64,000 nt of DNA from Evansella cellulosilytica DSM 2522. Lineage in GTDB: Bacteria; Bacillota; Bacilli; Bacillales; Salisediminibacteriaceae. The stretch is from NCBI RefSeq assembly GCF_000177235.2, contig NC_014829.1:4216001-4280000 (forward strand). Reading direction: 5' to 3'. Below, in pieces: positions 43,273 to 51,883 of the stretch. Numbering within the stretch: position 1 is the first letter of the stretch; the number at the start of each line of letters is the position of its first letter. The notes below the pieces were generated by a model. The model saw nothing but the letters and a program-made list of their open reading frames with translations. It was not told the DNA's origin and did no database searches. A program made the translations under genes and the position numbers.

Positions 43273-44052
43273 AAACTGCACACTAAAGCCGTTAAATGTA
43301 TGGATTCCTGTTCCAAACTTAGTGAGTTCGTTTTTCCTCAAGTACTTCACTGCGTTTTTTACTTCTTCTAATATTTTCGGCTTAAGTCCTAGTGTATTAT
43401 GAGAACCATAAATCATTGAGATATCGGGTATCTCTGAAATGCGTTCCAATGAATTTACTAAATCAACTGGGTTTGTTGAAGGGTAAAAAGCATAGATTGG
43501 TGTTTCGTCATATAGCAAATCTCCTGTAAACAAGTATCCGTTTGTTTCGTCAAAAACGGAAATATGACCAGGCGAATGTCCAGGTGTATGATAGATAACT
43601 AGTTTTCTGTTGCCCAAATCGAAAATATCGCCATCACTCACTAAACCTGTTGGTTCGCCTTGAAATGGTTCATATGTAACCGGATCAAACGTTTTTGGCG
43701 TAGGTAAGGTGATATCTCTACTAATATCCTTTCTTATTTGCTCGATTGAAAGGCCTTTTATCCCGTTGACTAACCAATCTTTATCGCCTTCGTGGACATA
43801 GATTTTTTCATATTCTCCGTGACTTCCGATATGGTCAGTGTGGACGTGTGTTGTAATTACTTCAATCGGCAACGTAGTCAGTTGATCCGTGATTCTTTTT
43901 ATGTTGTCAATGCCAAGCCCAGTATCAATTAATATTGCTTTTTCCAGCCCTAATAATAAAAATGAATGCACCTTCTCCCAATGGCCATATTCGCTAATTG
44001 CGTATGTATTCGTATCAATCTTCTGTACAGTAAACCACGAGTCTTTTATCAT
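43270..44052 (-). CDS. MBL-fold metallo-hydrolase
   Basis: 260 aa with the metallo-beta-lactamase metal set: ITTHVHTDHIGSHGEYEKIY (HxHxDH), YHTPGHSPGHISVF (next His), LFTGDLLYDE (Asp bridge) and IYGSHNTLGL (last His). Binuclear Zn hydrolase of the glyoxalase II/quorum-lactonase-like group; substrate unknown. GGAGGTATAAG precedes ATG. Confidence 0.9.
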   Translation of the reverse strand: MIKDSWFTVQKIDTNTYAISEYGHWEKVHSFLLLGLEKAILIDTGLGIDNIKRITDQLTTLPIEVITTHVHTDHIGSHGEYEKIYVHEGDKDWLVNGIKGLSIEQIRKDISRDITLPTPKTFDPVTYEPFQGEPTGLVSDGDIFDLGNRKLVIYHTPGHSPGHISVFDETNGYLFTGDLLYDETPIYAFYPSTNPVDLVNSLERISEIPDISMIYGSHNTLGLKPKILEEVKNAVKYLRKNELTKFGTGIHTFNGFSVQF

Positions 44053-44137
44053 CTTATACCTCCAAGTTTTTACTCAGGATCCTTCCCAGCTTATCCCATT
44101 TAGTTTATCATCAACTTACGGTTTTTTAGAATAAAAA

Positions 44138-44200
44138 GGAGTTGCAACATGGCAACTCGGAGTTTTTATATGGCCAGTTACTTGTTTAGTCTGGCGCGGT
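44138..44200 (-). repeat. Family E element, subtype with GAGTTGC hairpin
   Basis: Perfect GAGTTGC aacatg GCAACTC hairpin, then a degenerate TTACTTGTTTAG end, 22 nt before the next gene's stop. Confidence 0.6.
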
Positions 44201-44221
44201 TTAAGCTGATGGATGTTCGGT

Positions 44222-44659
44222 TTAGAGCAATTCTTTATTTTTCTTATAAGATCGTTTTAATGAAATAAGGCTAGCAAAAAAACAGATTAAACTGACAACT
44301 ATAACGTTTATTATGATTTTATAGAAGTCGTCTAAGCTTACTGGCATAATAAGAAAAATTAGTGGGAGAAGAATGATAACAAATGCCATTGTTCGGATAT
44401 ATATCACTCTCAGCTCTTTCTTGTATGCCTTCTCCGACGTAACATCTGTGTATTCCATCCCAGATATTGTATATCTAACGGTAACATAAAGTAGAAAGAT
44501 CGCGATGGCAAGACCGATGACAGTGGATGTGTTTAAGTTTAGCATAGCCATTACAATTAAAGACAGTACGAGTAATACTGCACCTTCCGTGTAAAAATAT
44601 AAAAATCTTTTCTCCTTATATTCATCGGTTGGTAATAAAAACGAAACCCATGTTTTCAC
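44222..44659 (-). CDS. Membrane partner of XRE regulator, 145 aa
   Basis: GTG 44659 overlaps the TGA of the XRE gene (GTGA) and lies 9 nt after GGGAGGT, so the pair is translationally coupled. Four hydrophobic segments (~25-45, 50-68, 90-110, 117-135), starting VKTWVSFLLPTDEYKEKRFL. Resembles DUF3278-style partners of YozG regulators. Function unknown. Confidence 0.72.
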   Translation of the reverse strand: MKTWVSFLLPTDEYKEKRFLYFYTEGAVLLVLSLIVMAMLNLNTSTVIGLAIAIFLLYVTVRYTISGMEYTDVTSEKAYKKELRVIYIRTMAFVIILLPLIFLIMPVSLDDFYKIIINVIVVSLICFFASLISLKRSYKKNKELL

Positions 44660-44856
44660 TCTATATCTACCTCCCAAAATAATTCGTCCAACGTTTTATT
44701 GAGTACTTTTGCTATTGATACGCAAAGTTGAAGACTAGGATTATATTCTCCCTTCTCAATTAATCCAATCGTTTGGCGAGTGACACCGACTCTTTTGGCT
44801 AGCTGTTCCTGCGTTATTGACATTTTTATACGGGTTATTTTTACATTGTTTTTCAT
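44656..44856 (-). CDS. XRE-family regulator (YozG type), 66 aa
   Basis: HTH_3: ITRIKMSITQEQLAKRVGVT, RQTIGLIEKGEYNPSLQLCV, ending LDELFWEVDIE. Close in type to the gene at 40658 but with a different partner. A perfect 18-bp palindrome 17 nt upstream is the likely autoregulatory operator. Confidence 0.92.
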   Translation of the reverse strand: MKNNVKITRIKMSITQEQLAKRVGVTRQTIGLIEKGEYNPSLQLCVSIAKVLNKTLDELFWEVDIE

Positions 44857-44872
44857 TTACTACCCTGCCCTT

Positions 44873-44890
44873 TGCAATATATATATTGCA
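44873..44890. promoter_or_regulatory. Candidate operator palindrome
   Basis: TGCAATATATATATTGCA, a perfect 18-bp palindrome just upstream of the XRE start; YozG-type regulators typically bind such AT-rich palindromes. Confidence 0.7.
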
Positions 44891-44957
44891 TATGTTAGAT
44901 ATATATTACATCATATACCAAAAAAAGTAAACTCCAGATGGGAGTTTTACTCCTTTT

Positions 44958-45314
44958 TCATGAATCGTTAAAATCTTTGGGCCCTCTATCTTTATTACCA
45001 AAGGGTTTAAACGCATATTGAATAATGAAAAGAGGGGGAAATGCAGATATAACCCATGCTAAAAACGGCGAAGGAATACTTACGAGTATAGAAACAAGCG
45101 TAATATATATAACATCGAAGAGAATCACTTTAATTTTTTTACTGTCAGGCACTTTTTTGATGTTTTTATGTACTAATAAAATCAACCCTACGATCGCAAA
45201 TATCAACCAAAACCATAAGGGATGAGTATCACCCGAAAGATAATACCAAGAATATCCTTGTGCCGCAATCATAATAAGCAAATACCCCAAAAAGTATTCC
45301 TTAATAAACCACAT
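44958..45314 (-). CDS. Small membrane protein, 118 aa
   Basis: ATG 45314 is 6 nt after GGAGGG. Four hydrophobic segments (~8-22, 31-46, 62-82, 84-103) and a C-terminal soluble tail (FGNKDRGPKDFNDS). Unrecognised. First of a run of leftward small membrane genes. Confidence 0.7.
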   Translation of the reverse strand: MWFIKEYFLGYLLIMIAAQGYSWYYLSGDTHPLWFWLIFAIVGLILLVHKNIKKVPDSKKIKVILFDVIYITLVSILVSIPSPFLAWVISAFPPLFIIQYAFKPFGNKDRGPKDFNDS

Positions 45315-45395
45315 CACGAGCCCTCCTTAACATATCTCTTTCTAATTTTCCATACCTAACATTTGGACGGAATAGCTATAGAAAACAAACATTTT

Positions 45396-45749
45396 TTAAA
45401 TAGCTAAAAATACTAAACCAATAAAGGTTACACAAAAACCAATCGCCCACACAAAATCACTAATGTACTGCTTTTCTTCCTTTATCCCATAGTTATAATC
45501 CATAAAAGCACGAATACTCGCCATTATTGTAAAGAAGCCATATGTTAGTAAAAAAATAGTTTTATAGGAAAAAGAAAAAGCAGCAATAAGTACCACAATG
45601 ATAAAAATAATAAATAAAGTGTTTTCTATCCTTTTATGAGTATGATTAACATGTCTATACAGTCTTTCAGAGAAGATATTATATTTTTTGCTAATGAGTA
45701 TGTCTACTATAAAAGTAACAACTGCCATAAAAGCAACAAATCCAAGCAC
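45396..45749 (-). CDS. Small membrane protein, 117 aa
   Basis: GTG 45749 sits 9 nt after AAGGAG; TTG 45767 is the alternative. Begins VLGFVAFMAVVTFIVDILIS; four hydrophobic segments with a His-rich loop (RLYRHVNHTHKRIENT). Resembles small-integral-membrane DUFs of Bacillota; not identified. Confidence 0.68.
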   Translation of the reverse strand: MLGFVAFMAVVTFIVDILISKKYNIFSERLYRHVNHTHKRIENTLFIIFIIVVLIAAFSFSYKTIFLLTYGFFTIMASIRAFMDYNYGIKEEKQYISDFVWAIGFCVTFIGLVFLAI

Positions 45750-45797
45750 CCTACCAGACTCCTTCAAACCAATTTAATGTTTTCAATGAATACTTAT

Positions 45798-45870
45798 TAG
45801 TTTAATATAATATTCCAGTTAGTTGGTGCAAAAATCAGCTGCAACTAACCGTTCGTTCAAGAGACCGTTT
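45798..45870 (-). repeat. Family E element (AGCTGC subtype)
   Basis: ATTCCAGTTAGTTGGTGCAA, AATCAGCTGCAAC, then TAACCGTTCGTTCAAGAGA; parallels 56285 and 58080. Confidence 0.65.
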
Positions 45871-45920
45871 TCTCTGTCATGTTAATTCCTTTCAAAAATT
45901 ATGTGGTTTTTCTACTCTTT

Positions 45921-46082
45921 TTAATTACTAAAATAAAAATAAAGAAAAAATGTAGAAATGAAAACTGCATGAAGAAATGGATCAACACCATTTCCAAATA
46001 ACACCATACCTATATAAAACAAAAATACCAGACAATAAACTATCGCTGAAATAGTTACAATCATTTTTTCAGATTTCTTCAC
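45921..46082 (-). CDS. Two-helix membrane protein, 53 aa
   Basis: GTG 46082 follows TTGGAG at 8 nt; the longer frame to 46133 has no SD and would nearly abut the upstream stop. KKSEKMIVTISAIVYCLVFL plus a second helix ending YFYFSN. Probably co-transcribed with the 306-residue membrane protein 57 nt upstream. Confidence 0.55.
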   Translation of the reverse strand: MKKSEKMIVTISAIVYCLVFLFYIGMVLFGNGVDPFLHAVFISTFFLYFYFSN

Positions 46083-46139
46083 ATATACCGCTCCAACTAA
46101 TACCACTTTAGTACAGACACGATTCCACCCCAAAAATTA

Positions 46140-47060
46140 TTAGACATTCTTTATTTTTTCTAAATAAATAGCCATTCTACGATTAGTATTTATTGCAGGC
46201 AATAAAGAAAAAACTCCTGCAATTATTACTATATCAATTGTCAATTCTTCTTTGCTTAATAATCCCATCCCTCCTAAAATACATAAGAGGTATCCAAAAA
46301 AAGCTATGGAAGAGTCTTTTATGAAATTTCTTCTTGCACATTTCTTATCAACATAGAATAAATGGCATTTACTATATGAGATGCTTAAAAACCACATAAA
46401 AGCACTTATGGACATACAAAATAATATTATTGTTCTAATTAGTGAACTAGCTGCACTTGGAATGCTTATTGCAATACCAATCGCTAGTCCACTCGCGACG
46501 AATATTGACCCAACGCCAATTGAAACAGCTTTCTCCATATTGGGGATATTATTGATCTCTTCCTTTGTTGGATTAAATTCCATTTTTATTGCATTTTCAT
46601 TCGGTACAAATCTCTTTGATTTCTGAACCATTTTATATTCCAGAAAAAAACTAATTAACATAAATGAAACAAGTGTAACCAAAATATAATTAGAGTTTGC
46701 AAGTAAGACGTCAAAGCTATATTGTTGAAAGATTAGAATATAGGCCAACAATCGTAAAAACCAATCTAGTATTGCTTCTCTCCTAAAACCTAAGAAAGCA
46801 TCTCTTTTTGACAAGACAAAGGACGTAATAAATAAAAGCAAATATGGTAATAACCCGCCAAGAAGTACAATACTAACAAAATTACCATCTATTTGGTGGC
46901 TTCCTTCTATAAACGATCCAACGTTATAATATAAATAAAAGATATGTATATATGAAATGATATTTAACATGATGAGTAATTTAATTGATTTACTTGTATC
47001 ATCAACTAATTTTTCTATAAAATCTAATATACTAAAAACTATACCGCCAATAATATTCAA
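46140..47060 (-). CDS. Multi-pass membrane protein, 306 aa
   Basis: TTG 47060 is 8 nt after GAGGTG. About eight hydrophobic segments, with a hydrophilic central loop (KRFVPNENAIKMEFNPTKEE, INNIPNMEK) between the N- and C-terminal halves; C-terminus basic (NTNRRMAIYLEKIKNV). No family recognised; possibly a transporter-like or immunity-type membrane protein. Confidence 0.7.
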   Translation of the reverse strand: MNIIGGIVFSILDFIEKLVDDTSKSIKLLIMLNIISYIHIFYLYYNVGSFIEGSHQIDGNFVSIVLLGGLLPYLLLFITSFVLSKRDAFLGFRREAILDWFLRLLAYILIFQQYSFDVLLANSNYILVTLVSFMLISFFLEYKMVQKSKRFVPNENAIKMEFNPTKEEINNIPNMEKAVSIGVGSIFVASGLAIGIAISIPSAASSLIRTIILFCMSISAFMWFLSISYSKCHLFYVDKKCARRNFIKDSSIAFFGYLLCILGGMGLLSKEELTIDIVIIAGVFSLLPAINTNRRMAIYLEKIKNV

Positions 47061-47256
47061 TAATTCTCACCTCTAGACAAAAACGTATCTATCTTTAGTT
47101 AAAATATAATGCATATCAAGAATTTCCCAAAATGAAAAATCTAAGTGCTTATCAAAATAGTCCATAATGAGAACCATCCAAAGAAAAAATGTAAACTACC
47201 CATACTTTTGCTATCGTACAACTAAAGTTTTCAACTAGAACTGCACGTCATAATCG

Positions 47257-47789
47257 TTAAAATGCCGCATTTTTTGATAGTTTAAGAAATATTAAGCGAA
47301 AAGAAAAATAAAACAATAGGAAGTTACCTAAAATACCTATACTCATTTTCCAATCTGTAATTCCGTTTGATAATAGGTTTGGCATAAGGAATTTAGTGCC
47401 TTTGTCAACATATACAGTAACAATATTAAAAGGAAAACCATACGAATAAGCATATTTAGTCGTATGTAGGTGTTCTGGATTCCAGTCAGGGATTAACAAT
47501 GATAGGAGAAGTATAAAAATAACAGATATCCACAGAGCCTTTGGGTTATATACTCTACTCCATCCCCTATTTTTATATAGAAGAAAAAGTACTATAAACA
47601 CACAGATTATCGCAAACCATCCGTAGTTCTCCGCATTAACACCGATGCTTGAAAGTATAATGTAGTTAATTACGCCTACAATTGTTAACAGTATAAAAAA
47701 AGAAATGTGAAACGAAATGATTCTAAGATAGTTCTCACTTTTCTCACTCCGTCTATTCTTTAATAGCGTTTTATTATGAGTTTTTTCAT
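47257..47789 (-). pseudogene. Membrane-protein gene with 5' frameshift
   Basis: ATG 47789 has GGGGAG about 8 nt upstream but its frame stops after nine codons. Adding one A to the A6 run (47781-47786) joins it to a long frame: THNKTLLKNRRSEK, then hydrophobic FHISFFILLTIVGVINYIIL, GWFAIICVFIVLFLLYKNRG and on to SKNAAF. The internal GTG 47601 is not a credible start because hydrophobic coding sequence continues upstream without any start codon. Full product ~176 aa, 4-5 helices. Confidence 0.7.
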
Positions 47790-47877
47790 AATCATTCTCC
47801 CCATTACCTCATTATCTTCTTTTCTCGTATTTAATGTTACCACTAATTTCCTTTTATTTGGGGTAAAAATGTAAAAA

Positions 47878-47901
47878 ACGTTTCTGCTTATTGCAGAAAC
47901 G
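47878..47901. terminator. Hairpin, possible terminator
   Basis: CGTTTCTGC ttatt GCAGAAACG, perf 9-bp stem between two leftward genes; flanked by GTAAAAAA, no T-run on the minus strand. Confidence 0.5.
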
Positions 47902-48031
47902 CTGCGTTCTTGAGGGTAAAATGTTAATGAATGACTTTAAGTACATTTCTGTACAATACTGACCCTTACCATTTTTTGTTATTACATGTATGAAAGAAAT
48001 TAATCTTTGTTATTGAGGGTTACTCAACATC

Positions 48032-48445
48032 TCACTGTTTTTTCTTCATTCTTGTGCCCAGTATGATGAGGGTGACATAGACAATAATGGCAATCGAATC
48101 TATAAGTGTATCGGAAAGTGCCGTTCTGTCAAGTAACACCGTTATACTAAGGATAACCATCAATCTGACCAACAGGATCGTCGCAATCACCCATGCGGTA
48201 ATGCGTGTTTTTGTTCCATCAGTATAGAATGACATGAAAATGAAAACAAAGCCGAATACTAGATTTTCCGCCGTGATGATGTGCCATACATAAGTGAATA
48301 TTGTCAGGGTATCTACAGATACACCGTCCACGTGGAGATTCGGGAGCACAACAGAATGCCCGTTCCATGCGTGTGTAATTGCAAACAGTATCGCAAGGAT
48401 ACCTACAGTCAAATAATAATAATTATTAACTTTGATGTTCACCAC
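48032..48445 (-). CDS. Four-helix membrane protein co-expressed with MerR regulator
   Basis: Start GTG 48442 or 48445 after AAGGAAGG, overlapping the merR-type gene end by about 20 nt. 137 aa: VNIKVNNYYYLTVGILAILF, helix 2 (FTYVWHIITAENLVFGFVFI), helix 3, helix 4, basic end KKKQ. Probably the target gene of the MerR regulator, made from the same mRNA. Function unknown. Confidence 0.75.
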   Translation of the reverse strand: MVNIKVNNYYYLTVGILAILFAITHAWNGHSVVLPNLHVDGVSVDTLTIFTYVWHIITAENLVFGFVFIFMSFYTDGTKTRITAWVIATILLVRLMVILSITVLLDRTALSDTLIDSIAIIVYVTLIILGTRMKKKQ

Positions 48446-48899
48446 AACCTTCCTTAGGAATTTCCACTTCCTCCTTTTGAATATTCTTGTAAATTTCTCG
48501 GACAATCTTTTTCAGATTTTGATCCCTTTCGTTATTAAAATCCCTAAGCGTTTCTGCTGCGACGTCGAGTAACCGACTTACCTTTTCTAGATGAGCAACC
48601 TTTCTACGAATTTCTGCGTTCTTAGCATCGAGGAACTCAGCAACCTCTTTGCAGTATGCGGGGTCTATATTATCCATTTTATGAAAATTTAATTTACCCC
48701 TTATTTCTTCAAGAGAAAAATCTGCATACTGCATGATTTGAATATTCATCAAGTCGATGAGGTCGTTCTTAGAATACGTGCGGTATCGATTCTCTTCCCG
48801 AGAGGGCGTGACAATCCCTATCCGATCATAATATCGGAGCGTATCCTTCGAAATCCCTAGTATTTTCGAAACCTCTTGTATAGAATAAAGTTTTTCCAT
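48426..48899 (-). CDS. MerR-family transcriptional regulator
   Basis: 157 aa. HTH: YSIQEVSKILGISKDTLRYY, DRIGIVTPSREENRYRTYSK, then a coiled-coil dimer helix (FLDAKNAEIRRKVAHLEKVS) and a C-terminal effector region ending KEGCGEHQS with one Cys. No SD; the promoter puts the transcript start at or within a few nt of the ATG, so the mRNA is probably leaderless. Controls itself and the adjoining membrane-protein gene. Confidence 0.92.
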   Translation of the reverse strand: MEKLYSIQEVSKILGISKDTLRYYDRIGIVTPSREENRYRTYSKNDLIDLMNIQIMQYADFSLEEIRGKLNFHKMDNIDPAYCKEVAEFLDAKNAEIRRKVAHLEKVSRLLDVAAETLRDFNNERDQNLKKIVREIYKNIQKEEVEIPKEGCGEHQS

Positions 48900-48905
48900 A
48901 TCATT

Positions 48906-48936
48906 AAAATACCATTGGAGTTGACTCCAATGTCAA
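48906..48936 (-). promoter_or_regulatory. MerR-type promoter with 19-bp spacer and operator
   Basis: Minus-strand TTGACA (48936-48931) and TATTTT (48911-48906) separated by exactly 19 bp. The spacer contains the palindrome ATTGGAGT / ACTCCAAT (48914-48931). Overlong spacer plus spacer operator is the hallmark of MerR-activated promoters. Confidence 0.88.
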
Positions 48937-48978
48937 TGTGTTTTTCGTATTCTGTACAAAAAAAATTATTGACCAATG

Positions 48979-49030
48979 CACCTGACCTCCGGTGCGTTAA
49001 AGTTTTACTGTACTGGGGGTCAGGAACTTT
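48979..49030. repeat. Family F repeat, copy 2
   Basis: CACCTGACCTCCGGTGCGTT continuing as in copy 1, ending GGGGGTCAGGAACTTTCATT. Confidence 0.85.
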
Positions 49031-49317
49031 CATTTAAATCAAAACGAGCTATTTCTTCATCTCCTAACAAGACAAAATTGCTATCACTGAAATTAGAGTT
49101 AAAAGTACAATAAATCGTTTCAATTGTTTACCCTCTTTTCATTTTTGTATATTTTTCTTTTCTCTAAATGCCATTATTAAACTATCCTGCTCATTATCTA
49201 ATAAAAGATCACATTTACTTATTGAAGCATCCTCCCCGATAGCGACATAACGAAAGAGAAGGCTTGTGCTACTTTCACACCCGTAAGTTTAAGTGTAATG
49301 CTTCACAACTCTTGAAT
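49031..49317. other. Intergenic stretch with lipoprotein-leader remnant and family E
   Basis: A leftward TTG frame near 49118 with GAGGG upstream encodes a 19-residue leader-like peptide (MKRFIVLLTLISVIAILSC) that stops right after the Cys, probably a dead lipoprotein gene. Family E follows at 49213. Confidence 0.35.
49213..49312 (-). repeat. Family E element
   Basis: CTCCCCGATAGCGACATAAC, then GGCTTGTGCTAC, then CACCCGTAAGTTTAAGTGTA ending TTCAC, 6 nt before the next stop codon. Confidence 0.75.
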
Positions 49318-50055
49318 TTACTGTATTTGAAAATACTCTGTTAATGGGATTGTTCTTCCTTCATTATGCCACTGATGATATTGTTCAAAGACAGTCTTTA
49401 TATTCCCTGCTGCTTTTACTTCGACCAATTCTTTAACCGCCAAATAACTACGCCAATAATCATACATGATGCTAGTTAAAGACCCGTTATATGAGCCTAT
49501 TCCAAAATTATCAAGAGAATGACTACCATATTTACCTTTAAAGTTTTTTACTAATTCAGCTTCTATCTTGGATATTTCATCAAATTCGACATTACTTAAG
49601 AGCATTTTTCTCGGAAGATAGAAGCACATACCTTCTTCGAACCAAATGCTGTCCGTTCGCTCATCATCAAACTCATCTATAAATAAATCAGAGTGATGTG
49701 TCAGCTCATGTGCCAAAATAACCAGTAAATTGTTAAATGAATAATTTTCATAGAATTTACGAATTGTTGGTAGGTTTAATTCTTCCAATTGGCTTAGAAA
49801 TAACCTTCTCCATTTATTAAGATCTGGAGACATATAAATTAGATCTTTATCTGTGAACGCTGGTATTGGGACATTAGAAAAGACAGTTGTAGCTAATTCT
49901 TCAGAAGTCCATATTATCCCTTTGGGCTTTGAATGAAGTGCATATTCATTTTCTAATAATTTCTTGTAAACATCCAACTTAGAATATAATTCATCCGTAA
50001 ATTCTTTAAAATTAGTTAGTTGTTTTGAATCTTCAAATGCATATATTTGCTTCAT
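49318..50055 (-). CDS. Gluzincin-type zinc metalloprotease-like protein, 245 aa
   Basis: Zinc motif LLVILAHELTHHSDLFIDEF (HExxH) near residue 117 and the third-ligand glutamate in DSIWFEEGMCFYLPRK about 30 residues on, as in M1/M4-like peptidases. No signal peptide, so cytosolic. The C-terminal helical half (YDYWRSYLAVKELVEV) fits such folds. Substrate unknown. Confidence 0.8.
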   Translation of the reverse strand: MKQIYAFEDSKQLTNFKEFTDELYSKLDVYKKLLENEYALHSKPKGIIWTSEELATTVFSNVPIPAFTDKDLIYMSPDLNKWRRLFLSQLEELNLPTIRKFYENYSFNNLLVILAHELTHHSDLFIDEFDDERTDSIWFEEGMCFYLPRKMLLSNVEFDEISKIEAELVKNFKGKYGSHSLDNFGIGSYNGSLTSIMYDYWRSYLAVKELVEVKAAGNIKTVFEQYHQWHNEGRTIPLTEYFQIQ

Positions 50056-50124
50056 CTTTGTAGACCTTCTTTCGTAAAAATCAACTTTGGAAACTAAAAT
50101 TGTTTTACTTTTCCACCAATAAAT

Positions 50125-50215
50125 AGCTTCGACACCTTATTGTCCTAAACTCCCCCGTTAGACCCATAACAGCCCTGACAGCTACTTGTAGTATTGCTTT
50201 CCGTTTGTTAAGAAT
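50125..50215 (-). repeat. Family E element
   Basis: CTCCCCCGTTAGACCCATAA, CCTGACAGCTACTTGTAGTA, then TTGCTTTCCGTTTGTTAAGA; ends 5 nt before a stop codon. Confidence 0.72.
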
Positions 50216-50219
50216 AATA

Positions 50220-50651
50220 TTATTCTATATCACTTGTGTATTTTTCTGGTAAAAGCTCCATTGCATTACATTTAACTAATTCTCCTTTGTAAGGAATAAT
50301 TACATCAGTATTTTTTCCGTAGTCACTAATTAACTCACGGCACATACCACAAGGAGACACTACCCAGCATTTTTCTATATCTTCGTGAGGATGAGGATGA
50401 GCTACTGCTACAATAGTATCAAACTCGTGTTCTCCTTCTGAAATAGACTTCCCGATAGCCATTGCCTCTCCACATACTGTGATTCTTCCAACGTTTGCCT
50501 CTACGTGAACAGCGGAAAAAATATTTCCTGAAGTTGTTCTAACCGCTGTACCAATGTGATGTCTTCCGTATATATAATTATTTTCAATAACTTTTTCTGC
50601 TTCTCTAATTAATTTATAATCATCATTTTTAAGTGGTCTTACTTTTAGCAT
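50220..50651 (-). CDS. Cytidine/blasticidin-S deaminase-like zinc enzyme
   Basis: 143 aa from ATG 50651 (GGGAGGG 6 nt upstream; the longer frame lacks an SD). Zn-site motifs VHVEANVGRITVCGEAMAIG and SPCGMCRELISDYG, with the catalytic Glu in CGE and Cys pair in PCxxC, as in cytidine deaminase-fold proteins such as blasticidin-S deaminase. Could salvage cytidine or detoxify a nucleoside antibiotic. Confidence 0.85.
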   Translation of the reverse strand: MLKVRPLKNDDYKLIREAEKVIENNYIYGRHHIGTAVRTTSGNIFSAVHVEANVGRITVCGEAMAIGKSISEGEHEFDTIVAVAHPHPHEDIEKCWVVSPCGMCRELISDYGKNTDVIIPYKGELVKCNAMELLPEKYTSDIE

Positions 50652-50819
50652 AATATTCCCTCCCGAAAGATTGAGTGGCCTTTTTACAATCAAAATCGCC
50701 ACTGTTTAAGAATACCATGTTTTTCCATACACTTCCGGATAAAGTAGAAAAAACATATATATGATTTCAAAATCGAGCTCCTAGTCTATGCCGTCTGCTC
50801 TTTAATTATGACCTTCCCT

Positions 50820-50905
50820 TTTTCTTCCTGATCTCTAATCCCCGATACATGACAAGAGAAAGGATAGATTATTGTGCAAACCGTCTCTGTTTGTTGGTTT
50901 CTATT
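50820..50905 (-). repeat. Family E element (degenerate)
   Basis: ATCCCCGATACATGACAAGA, ATTGTGCAAACC, TCTCTGTTTGTTGGTTTC; runs into the next gene's stop. Confidence 0.55.
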
Positions 50906-51599
50906 TAATCAATTTGAGAATGTATTTTGAGTTTTTTAATAGACCTAGTAAACCAAGTCCTTTTTTTGCATCTTTACTTAATTTCTTATTTGCAACCTGG
51001 ATAACTGCTTTATCACTAGAGGAGTAATTTCCAGAATTAAACATAGGTTGGGGGTCATATTCTATAGTGAGTTGTATCGCCTTGGTTTCTAAATCTCCCG
51101 CAATTTTGTTTGTTAAATACAAAGCCATATCAACACCAGATGAAACTCCCGCAGCAGTAATATATTTACCTTGTTCAACAACTCTCTCTCTTGTTGGTAT
51201 AGCATCAAAATCGCTTAATAAATCTATTATTTTCCAATGCGATGTAGCTTTTAAACCTGACAATAATCCTGTTGCTGCCAAAATAATAGAACCTGTACAT
51301 ACAGAAGTAGTCCATTTTGTTTGTTTGTCTAATTGTCTAATCCAACTTAATACTTTTTCATTTTTCATTTCCTTTAAAAACGCTACAGGAGAACCTGGTA
51401 TGATTAAAATATCTGCATCATGAATATCATCAATACTATATTTAGCGTTAAAATCTATGAATCCTGAATCAGCCTTTATTTCACCTCTTTTTTCACCCAC
51501 AAAAAATACTTCCGCATCATTCATATACCTTAAAACTTCATATGGTCCAATAGCATCAAGCATAGTCATTCCATCATATACATAAATAATGATCTTCAT
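50901..51599 (-). CDS. DJ-1/PfpI family protein (isonitrile hydratase-like)
   Basis: 232 aa. MKIIIYVYDGMTMLDAIGPY at the start, LIIPGSP near 85, nucleophile elbow WTTSVCTGSIILAATGLLSG (Cys ~102) and KATSHWKIIDLLSDF with the nearby His. Class I amidotransferase-like fold; relatives include isonitrile hydratase InhA and GATase-domain regulators, but there is no AraC HTH here. Cytosolic; substrate unknown. AAGAGGAAAGCG precedes ATG. Confidence 0.9.
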   Translation of the reverse strand: MKIIIYVYDGMTMLDAIGPYEVLRYMNDAEVFFVGEKRGEIKADSGFIDFNAKYSIDDIHDADILIIPGSPVAFLKEMKNEKVLSWIRQLDKQTKWTTSVCTGSIILAATGLLSGLKATSHWKIIDLLSDFDAIPTRERVVEQGKYITAAGVSSGVDMALYLTNKIAGDLETKAIQLTIEYDPQPMFNSGNYSSSDKAVIQVANKKLSKDAKKGLGLLGLLKNSKYILKLIK

Positions 51600-51696
51600 C
51601 GCTTTCCTCTTTTCTATTTTTTTATTTCTGCTCCGAACACCTAATTTGTTTTCTAGTTTAATATCTCATTTAAATAAAGGTATTTTCTTCTTGAGG

Positions 51697-51834
51697 AAAT
51701 ACTTCCGTTAGTTCAGTACCAGAAAGGTAATCATACTTTGATTAAAACAGTTTTGCCAACAATATTAGCTCCACAAGAACCTTAACAGCTTATTGTGCTA
51801 TTTTCTCTCTGGTAGTCTAAACATGTTACTTCAC
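51697..51834 (-). repeat. Family E elements (two degenerate, fused)
   Basis: ACTTCCGTTAGTTCAG near 51702, then TTGATTAAAACAGTTTTGCC (also at 53000), AACAGCTTATTGTGCTA and GTAGTCTAAACATGTTACTT ending CAC. Confidence 0.5.
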
Positions 51835-51846
51835 AATATGATAAAA

Positions 51847-51883
51847 AAAACATCATAGCGTCATACAAGCCATGATGTTTTTT
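51847..51883. terminator. Terminator after toxin gene
   Basis: AAAACATCAT...ATGATGTTTT stem with GC/GC extension and A/T runs on both sides; bidirectional. Confidence 0.8.
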
